Shown here in pieces: positions 27,361 through 34,500 of a DNA stretch of 38,865 nucleotides. The notes below the pieces were generated by a model that worked only from the letters and a program-made list of their open reading frames with translations, ran no database searches and was not told where the DNA came from. Location of the stretch: the NCBI GenBank assembly GCA_030685025.1, contig JAUXWC010000060.1:1-38865 (forward strand), given 5' to 3'. A program made the position numbers and the translations under genes. The stretch comes from Rhodoferax sp. (GTDB lineage Bacteria > Pseudomonadota > Gammaproteobacteria > Burkholderiales > Burkholderiaceae_C). Each line of letters starts with the position of its first letter. Within the stretch, counting starts at the first letter, position 1.

Positions 27361-28230
27361 GTGCATCGACGCGAACTTCTGCCTCTTCTCTATGGCGCCG
27401 CTACGCTGCCGCTCCTGCATAGCATGGATGTCGTGGCAGCAACGCTTGGAGCGGAAATCCGCATTGGACTGACTCCGGTGTTTTTGGATGACCAACTCGA
27501 TTTTTTGAAGAAGTTGCGTGGCTACCTGACAAATCGGCTGGAAGTGCCGGTGAGCTTTGCCCAGCGCGGCAGCTATCGGGAAATCGTGGAACTGATCCGG
27601 ACCGAAAAAATCGACCTTGCCTGGCTGTGTGGTTATCCCTATGTGCGTTTCAAGCGGGAAATGAAATTGCTCGCAGTTCCGCTTTACCATGGCAACCCGC
27701 TGTATCAGTCCTACCTGATCGTGCCTGCCAGCGACACGAAAACCGCTACCCTGCTGGACTTGGGTGGCAAAATGTTTGCCTATTCCGATCCGGATTCAAA
27801 CTCGGGTTACCTCTATCCCCAGTACCAGTTGCTGCGCGCCGGTGAAAATCCGGCCAGCTTTTTTTCACGCACCTTCTTTACCTGGGGCCACCGTAAAGTC
27901 ATTGAGGCGGTGGGCGTGGGTCTGGCCCAGGGAGGTGCGGTCGATGGTTATGTGTGGGACATGCTGGCCTCAGTGCACCCGGAGCTCACGGCGGCCACCC
28001 GAATCGTGAGCCGATCACCTGAGATGGGTTACCCGCCATTCGTTGCACGCGCCAAAATACCCGACGACGTCTTCCGCAAACTGCGGAATGTTTTGCTATC
28101 AATGCGCCTCGATGCCGAGGGCGCCAGGCTTTTGAAGATCCTCAATCTTGATGGCTTTATTGAGGGGAACGATCAACTATTTGACGGCATCGCAGTCATG
28201 GCGCGCGCCGTGGCCAAGAGTCGCCAATGA
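27361..28230 (+). CDS. arxX: periplasmic PhnD/AioX-like oxyanion-binding protein (ArxX-like)
   Basis: 289-aa periplasmic binding protein starting at GTG 27361; a stop codon 18 nt upstream leaves no earlier start. The N-terminus has HRRELLPLLYGAATLPLL and a likely cleavage after VVAA (about residue 27). The mature part is a phosphonate-type binding fold: IRIGLTPVFLDD, then SYREIVELIRTEKIDLAWLCGYPYV and FAYSDPDSNSGYLYPQY. In aio systems AioX binds arsenite through a cysteine and signals to AioS-AioR. This protein has exactly one cysteine, C90 in AWLCGYPY, where ligand binding is expected. It is inferred to be the arsenite sensor. Its stop overlaps the arxS start (ATGA, 28227-28230). Confidence 0.87.
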   Translation: MHRRELLPLLYGAATLPLLHSMDVVAATLGAEIRIGLTPVFLDDQLDFLKKLRGYLTNRLEVPVSFAQRGSYREIVELIRTEKIDLAWLCGYPYVRFKREMKLLAVPLYHGNPLYQSYLIVPASDTKTATLLDLGGKMFAYSDPDSNSGYLYPQYQLLRAGENPASFFSRTFFTWGHRKVIEAVGVGLAQGGAVDGYVWDMLASVHPELTAATRIVSRSPEMGYPPFVARAKIPDDVFRKLRNVLLSMRLDAEGARLLKILNLDGFIEGNDQLFDGIAVMARAVAKSRQ

Positions 28231-29687
28231 AACTGCTCCGGCCGTCCAACCTCAGCCTGCGCTACAAAATTCCATTGCGAGTGATCGCCCTGGCGCTGAT
28301 CACTGCCTTTTTTGTCACCGCCTCGATGGTATTTCGCGAGTACGACGAGACGCGCCGGGATCTGGTGGCACATTCGGCCGGACTGGGGCGGGTGCTGGCC
28401 GACACATTGACGGCGCCGATGATCCATGACGATCTATGGCGCGCTTACGAAGTGATTCGTTCACAGCAACGCCGGGGTGGTGGCGAATTCGAAACGCTCG
28501 CTGCAGAAATCGTCGTGGTCCTCGATCCTGGATTCCGCACCTTTGTTTCCACCCAGCCGACACGTTTCCCGCTGGGAATTAACCCGGCGCAACTGGAGGG
28601 TGATTTCACCCAAATTCAGCAAGCGCTGGGGGCTGACGATATCGGGATACAGCGACTGATTGAGCCACAGCAGTCGGGCTCAATCTACATGGTCACGCCA
28701 ATTGTGGGGGATGGCGTGTTGCTGGGCCGTTTGGTGCTGGGCTACTCGCGGCATGTCTTTATTCCCCGCTTGAACAGTCTCGTGACGCGCTCTGTTCTGG
28801 TCACCCTGGCCGTGCTGCTTGTACTGCTGCCGTTCTCGGCATGGTGGGCACGAAAACTGGCTGACCCACTGGTCGTTCTGGCGCAAGCCATGGACAAGAT
28901 GGCGGTCGAACTGCCAGACCCCGAGAGAATTCCGGCGCTCCCCACCGGGGACGAGATCGGTCGCCTGGCACAGGCTTTTCGCGGCATGCTGAATGATCTT
29001 CGTGAGAAGAAGCAAATCGAGCAGCAGATGCTGGTGAGTGAAAGACTGGCTGCGGTCGGCCGCCTGTCAGCCGGCATTGCCCACGAGATCAACAATCCAC
29101 TGGGCGGCATGTTGAACGCGCTGAGTACCTTTCGCCGTCACGGTGCGCAGGATCCACAGACCGAAAAAACCGCATCGCTGCTGGAGCGCGGACTGACCCA
29201 AATCAGGGACACGGTGGCCGCGCTGCTGGTGGAGGCCAAGGTGGAAAGTCATCCGCTGACGCCCACTGACATCGAAGACATCCACATTCTGGTGACGGCG
29301 GCGGCCGAGAAGAAGTCTGCCAAATTTACCTGGTGCAATCAGGTCAGCGAGGTCTTGCCTTTCAGTTCAACCCAGGTGCGACAGGTATTGCTCAACCTGC
29401 TGCAAAATGCGATACAGGCCATAGACGAAGGTGGTTATGTCGAATGTAAAACCTCGGTTGAAGATGGTCGCCTGATCATCGTGGTGGAAAACGACGGCAG
29501 CTATATTCCGCCGGAGCGCCTGCCCTTTCTGTTCGAACCCTTCACCACCGGGCGCGCGGAAGGCAATGGTCTTGGCCTGTGGGTCACCTATCAGATCGTC
29601 AAGCAACTGGGGGGCGGGCTCGATGTGGACTCGCATCCCGGCCTGACCCGCTTTGTCATCGACCTGCCTTTTCCGGAGCCCGCATGA
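28227..29687 (+). CDS. arxS: membrane sensor histidine kinase (ArxS-like)
   Basis: 486 aa. Transmembrane helix 1 is about 17-36; a periplasmic domain of about 145 residues follows; helix 2 is about 187-207, then HAMP (about 207-262). The HisKA dimerisation domain has phospho-acceptor H286 in SAGIAHEINNPLGG, of NtrB type. The ATPase domain has the N-box LLNLLQNAIQAIDEGG, FLFEPFTTGR and GNGLGLWVTYQIVKQLGG. The periplasmic domain probably docks ligand-bound ArxX. Coupled by ATGA overlaps to arxX before it and arxR after it, so the three are made in fixed proportion. Confidence 0.9.
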   Translation: MKLLRPSNLSLRYKIPLRVIALALITAFFVTASMVFREYDETRRDLVAHSAGLGRVLADTLTAPMIHDDLWRAYEVIRSQQRRGGGEFETLAAEIVVVLDPGFRTFVSTQPTRFPLGINPAQLEGDFTQIQQALGADDIGIQRLIEPQQSGSIYMVTPIVGDGVLLGRLVLGYSRHVFIPRLNSLVTRSVLVTLAVLLVLLPFSAWWARKLADPLVVLAQAMDKMAVELPDPERIPALPTGDEIGRLAQAFRGMLNDLREKKQIEQQMLVSERLAAVGRLSAGIAHEINNPLGGMLNALSTFRRHGAQDPQTEKTASLLERGLTQIRDTVAALLVEAKVESHPLTPTDIEDIHILVTAAAEKKSAKFTWCNQVSEVLPFSSTQVRQVLLNLLQNAIQAIDEGGYVECKTSVEDGRLIIVVENDGSYIPPERLPFLFEPFTTGRAEGNGLGLWVTYQIVKQLGGGLDVDSHPGLTRFVIDLPFPEPA

Positions 29688-31039
29688 AAAGCATGCCCTT
29701 GTGCCTGATCGAAGATGACGAGATCATGGGCGAATCGCTACAGGATCGCTTTCAACTCGAAGGATTTGAGGTGGAGTGGCTGCGTACCCGTGCCAGCGGG
29801 CAGGCCGCTCTGGCCAAACAGAAATACGGTGCCGTGGTGAGCGATATCCGCTTGCCCGATGGTGATGGCGGCGAGCTTTTTCTTGAACTCAAGGGCAAGA
29901 TGGCGGATCCACCGCCGTTTTTATTTATCACGGGAAACGGCACCATTGATCGTGCCGTGGCGCTGCTCAAGGCCGGTGCCGCCGACTATGTGACCAAGCC
30001 CTTTGATCTTGACCGTCTGGTTCAGAAGGTCCGCGAGATCATGCGCCCGGCAGCCGAGACAGCGTACCCTGCCGCCACTGGCGAACTGGGTGTTTCAGCC
30101 GCCATGCAACGCGTCGAGCAGAGCCTGCCGCGTCTGGCGCGTCATGCCAGCGCCTTGCTGATCACCGGTGAGTCGGGCACCGGCAAGGAGCATGTGGCAC
30201 AGCTATTCCATGTGTTTGCTCGCGACGAGGAGCGCTGCCCCTTTGTGGCCGTCAATTGCGCGGCCCTGCCGGAAGGGTTGATGGAGGCTGAACTGTTCGG
30301 CTACGAAAAGGGCGCCTTCACGGGTGCAGCCCGCACGAAAAAGGGGCTGCTGGAACAGGCCGACTGCGGCACCCTGTTTCTCGACGAAATTGGTGAAATG
30401 TCCCTGCCGATGCAGTCCAAGCTGTTGCGCGCGATTCAGGATCGGCGTATCACCCGGATCGGCAGCGATACGTCGATCCCGGTCGGGTTTCGCTTGGTTT
30501 GCGCCACCCACTGTGACTTGAAGGGCATGGTGGCTCAGGGCAGCTTCCGTGAGGATCTGTACTACCGCATCAATGTCATTCACGTGCGCGTCCCACCGCT
30601 GCGCGAGCGTCCAGAGGATATCCTGCATTTTTTGCGCCGCTTTCTCGATGAATTTCGGCGTGACCATGGGGGAGAGCGCCGTGTCCTCGATACCCGTGCC
30701 GAGCGCGTATTACTGGAATACTCCTGGCCTGGCAACTTGCGCGAGTTGAAAAACTGTGTCGAGCGCGCTTGCATCCTGGCGCTCGATGGCGTGTTGGGTG
30801 CCGAGGCCTTTTTTGAGGAAGGCGTGGCGCTGTTGCCCGCCGATGCTGCCGGGCCGACCCTGGCCGAGCACATGGCACAGGTCGAGCGCGACTACCTGCT
30901 GCGTGCGCTGGCCCATAGCGGCAATCACATGGGAAATACGGCGCGCGAGCTGGGCATCAGCCGCAAAAACCTGTGGGAAAAAATGCGCAAGCTCGGGATG
31001 CACGCCGATGTCAGCGGCGACGACCGCGAGGACGCCTGA
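29684..31039 (+). CDS. arxR: NtrC-family sigma-54-dependent response regulator (ArxR-like)
   Basis: 451-aa activator. The receiver (1 to about 120) has phosphoacceptor D54 in [13 protein letters not shown]. The AAA+ domain (about 135-370) has Walker A GESGTGK (162-168), the sigma-54 contact loop GAFTGA (210-215), Walker [10 protein letters not shown] and the arginine-finger region [18 protein letters not shown] Fis-type helix-turn-helix closes the protein ([21 protein letters not shown]). It is the cognate regulator of ArxS and the obvious activator of the sigma-54 promoter before arxA. The start overlaps the arxS stop. Confidence 0.92.
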   Translation: MKSMPLCLIEDDEIMGESLQDRFQLEGFEVEWLRTRASGQAALAKQKYGAVVSDIRLPDGDGGELFLELKGKMADPPPFLFITGNGTIDRAVALLKAGAADYVTKPFDLDRLVQKVREIMRPAAETAYPAATGELGVSAAMQRVEQSLPRLARHASALLITGESGTGKEHVAQLFHVFARDEERCPFVAVNCAALPEGLMEAELFGYEKGAFTGAARTKKGLLEQADCGTLFLDEIGEMSLPMQSKLLRAIQDRRITRIGSDTSIPVGFRLVCATHCDLKGMVAQGSFREDLYYRINVIHVRVPPLRERPEDILHFLRRFLDEFRRDHGGERRVLDTRAERVLLEYSWPGNLRELKNCVERACILALDGVLGAEAFFEEGVALLPADAAGPTLAEHMAQVERDYLLRALAHSGNHMGNTARELGISRKNLWEKMRKLGMHADVSGDDREDA

Positions 31040-31055
31040 TCCTGAAATGGACAGA

Positions 31056-31111
31056 GGCCGCAAGGTCGTTGTTCACAACAAAGGACTGCTTGATGGATTT
31101 TCCTTGCGGCC
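31056..31111. repeat. nested inverted repeat after arxR
   Basis: GGCCGCAAGG (31056-31065) pairs perfectly with CCTTGCGGCC (31102-31111). Inside, TTGTT (31069-31073) pairs with AACAA (31077-31081) around CAC. It begins 16 nt after the arxR stop and has no T-run. It could end the arxXSR transcript in a rho-assisted way or be the edge of the transferred segment. The remaining bases to 31297 hold no recognisable gene. Confidence 0.5.
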
Positions 31112-31297
31112 AAGAGTGATAGGAACTTGTCAACGCGGCGATTCACGCGCGTCAAAACGTCTCGCCCCGGCGCCTGGATAAATCCGGTCTCTCACCGCAC
31201 CAACGGCAAGATATTCTGGGTGCAGCGGCCGCCAAGGCCGACCACGACCAACACGCAACCGCATGGTAGCCCCGGCGGATGGCGCGCGGCTGCTAAC

Positions 31298-31553
31298 TTT
31301 CCCTTGGTTCCGGCGGGCGAGTCAGCATTCTGAAAGCGCCACCGGAAGGGGCCATTTTCGACTACGCTTGACGCCTCTCAAGGGGAAGCGTGTGCACAGC
31401 AAGAACATTGCCGCCATCATGGGCATCACCCTGGCCACCACCGGTGCGCAGGGGTTTCAAATCAGCAGCCTGTCACCGCAAGGCGAAATCGCCCGGGTGC
31501 GCCAGGTGGTGGCCAAGTTTGACGAGAGCGCCGTCAACTTTGGCGACCCCAAG
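31298..31553 (+). repeat. right copy of the a2m 5' direct repeat flanking the arx cluster
   Basis: Promoter-side sequence and first codons of the intact alpha-2-macroglobulin gene, matching 20118-20372 in the same orientation. The coding part is about 96% identical by eye; the upstream part is more diverged, apart from a well-kept block TTTTCGACTACGCTTGAC then CCTCTCAAGGGGAAGCG. Together with the left copy it brackets about 10.9 kb holding all arx genes. Confidence 0.85.
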
Positions 31554-34500
31554 GCGGCCGCGCCGCTGACACTGAGTTGCAGCGACGCGCAGGCCAGCAA
31601 GGGCTCTGGCCGCTGGATCAGCGACCGCGAGTGGGCCTGGGAGTTCGAGGCCGACCTGCCACCCGGCGTGAACTGCGCCTTAACCGTCCGTTCAGGGCTC
31701 AAATCGGCCAAGGGGGCAGATCTGACGGGGCCTACCAGCTATAAATTCAATAGCGGTGGGCCGTTTGTGCAATCCACCCGCCCCTACGCTCACAGTCGCA
31801 TCGACGAGGAGCAGTTCTTCACCCTGCAACTCAATGGCGCCGCCACGCTGCCAAGTGTGCAGGCCAACACCTGGTGCACGGTAGACGGCCTGGGCGAGCG
31901 CGTGGCGGTGCGGCTGCTCGACGGCAAGGAGCGCGCTGACTTGCTCAAGGCACAAGGCTTGGCCGAAGCTGCCAAGGCCGATCCGCTGAAGATCGTCACG
32001 CTGGCCTGCAACCGACGCCTGACGCCCTCAGCCAAAGTGCAATTGGTGTGGGGCAAGGGTGTGGCCACGCCCAGCGGTATCCCCAATTCGGTCGAGACCA
32101 AGTTTGATTTTCAGGTGCGCGAGCCCTTTGCCGCCAGCTTCAGTTGCGAGCGCGAAAACGCGCAAGCCGCTTGTCTGCCGATCCGACCGATGAGCCTGCG
32201 CTTCAACGCGCCGGTTTCGCGCAGACAAGCGCAGGCGATCCGGCTCAAGTCGGACAAGGAAACCCTCAAACCCAGCACGGCCACCGATGAAGACGCCGAC
32301 GACAGCGTGGTCACCAGCATCTCGTTCAAGCCGGCGTTTGCCGAACAGACCAAGTACACGCTGGAGTTGCCCAAAGGTTTCTCGGACGCCTCCGGGCGCG
32401 TGCTGCGCAACGCGGACAACTTCCCCCTGAAAGTGGCCACCGGGGTGATGCCGCCCCTGGCCAAGTTTGCCGCCGCGCCCTTTGGCATCGTCGAGCGTTA
32501 TGCCGAGCCCGAGTCGGGGCCGATGCTGCCGGTAACCCTTCGCAACGTGGAGGCGGCACTGCCCATCAAGGTCTTGCAGGCGGACGCGAAGGTCAGCGAG
32601 TTACAACCCAAAACCGACGCCGACATCATTGGCTGGTTTCACCGCGTGCGTCGCTATGAGGACTTCTACGTGTCGCGCAAGCAGGCGCTGCAAGACGCCA
32701 CCACGCCGCTGCCGCCAGTGATCGACACCAACGACAAGAGCCAGGTGCAAAGCCGCATGGTGTCGCTGCTACAGGGCCGCCCCGGCGTGCGCACGCTGGC
32801 TCTGCCAAGACCCGAAACTAACGACCCACGGCCGTTCGAAGTGGTGGGCATTCCGCTCACACCGGGATTTCATGTGGTCGAGATATCGTCGCAAAAGCTC
32901 GGCAGCTCTTTGCTGGATGAACGCCATGGTGCCGCGCGAACCATGTATGTGCGCACCTCGGCCCTGGTGACCAACCTGGGTGTGCACTTCAAGCTGGGCC
33001 GCGAGAACGCCCTGGCCTGGGTGACCACGCTGGACAAGGGCAAGCCGGTGGCAGGCGCCCAGGTGCGCGTGTCGGATTGCCGGGGCCAGGAAGTGGCCAC
33101 CGCCACCACCAATGCACAAGGCCTGGCCACCCTGGCTGCCGTGCCGGCCAACCCGCCGAGCTGCAACATGGAAGGCGTATACAGCCACGCCTACTTCGTC
33201 AGCGCCCGCGCCGAAGATGCCGCGGGCCTGGAGGAACTGGCCTTCACCTGGAGCGACTGGCACAAAGGCATTGAGCCCTGGCGCTTCAACGTGCCCACCA
33301 GCATGGAGGCCCGGCCGGATGAGTTGGCCCACACCATCCTGGACCGCGCGCTGTTCCGCGCTGGTGAAACGGTGTCCATGAAGCACATTCTGCGCAGCCA
33401 AAACAGCAAAGGTTTTGGTCTGGCGCCGGCGCAGCCACTGACCCTGGTGGTGACCCACGTGGGCAGCGGCCAGCAGTACACCCAAGCCTTGGCCTGGCGC
33501 GGCACCGCCACCGGTGGCCAGAGCGCCGAGAGCACCTTCGCCATCCCCCCCGCCGCCAAGCTGGGCGTCTACCAGGTGGACCTGCGTGGCGACACCAACA
33601 AGAGCCGCAGCTTCTCGACCAGCCAGTTCCGTGTGGAAGAGTTCCGCCTGCCGGTGCTCGAAGGCCGCATTGGCCCGGCCGACAAGAAACCGCTGGTGAT
33701 GGCCAAGATCGTGCCGACCGATGTGCAAATCAACTTTGTATCGGGCGGCGGCGCGGTCAACCTGCCAGTACGGGTGTCGGCCCTGGTGCGTGGCAAATAC
33801 CTGGCCTACAGTGATTTTGAGGAGTTCAACTTCGCGCCACCCCGTGGCGCGCGCGCCGCCACCAGTGCCGAGGGCGAAGAAGAAGCCAGTGCCACACAAG
33901 ACCAACGTGTGATCGCCGACAAGCTGCCCATCACGCTGGACAAAAACGGCGCGGGCAAGCTCACCATCGACAAAGTGCCCACCGCCAACAAGCCCCAAGA
34001 GCTGTTGCTGGAGGCCACCTACGCCGACCCGAATGGCGAAGTGCAAACCATCCGCAGTACCCACAACCTGTGGCCGGCTGGTGTGATCGCCGGCATCAAA
34101 ACCGAGGGCTGGGTGTCCGCCAACAAGAAGATCAAATTCCAGGCGCTGGCGCTGGACCTGAGCGGCAAGGCCCAGGCCGACGTGCCGCTGGAGGTGAAGG
34201 CGGTGGCGCGCATCGTCACCACCAGCCGCAAACGCATGGTGGGTGGCTTCTACACCTACGACAACAAGACCGAAACCAAAGAGCTGGGCACCGTCTGCAG
34301 CGGCAAGAGCGACAGCCGCGGCCTGCTGCTGTGCGAGACCAAACTGGGCGAGCCGGGTGAGGTGGAGCTGATCGTCACCGCCAAAGACAGCGCCGGCAAC
34401 AGCGTGCAGGCCGCGTCCTCGGTCTACGTGACGCGCCAAGGCGAACTGTGGTTTGGCGGCGAGAACCACGACCGCATGGACCTGCTGCCCGAGAAGAAGA

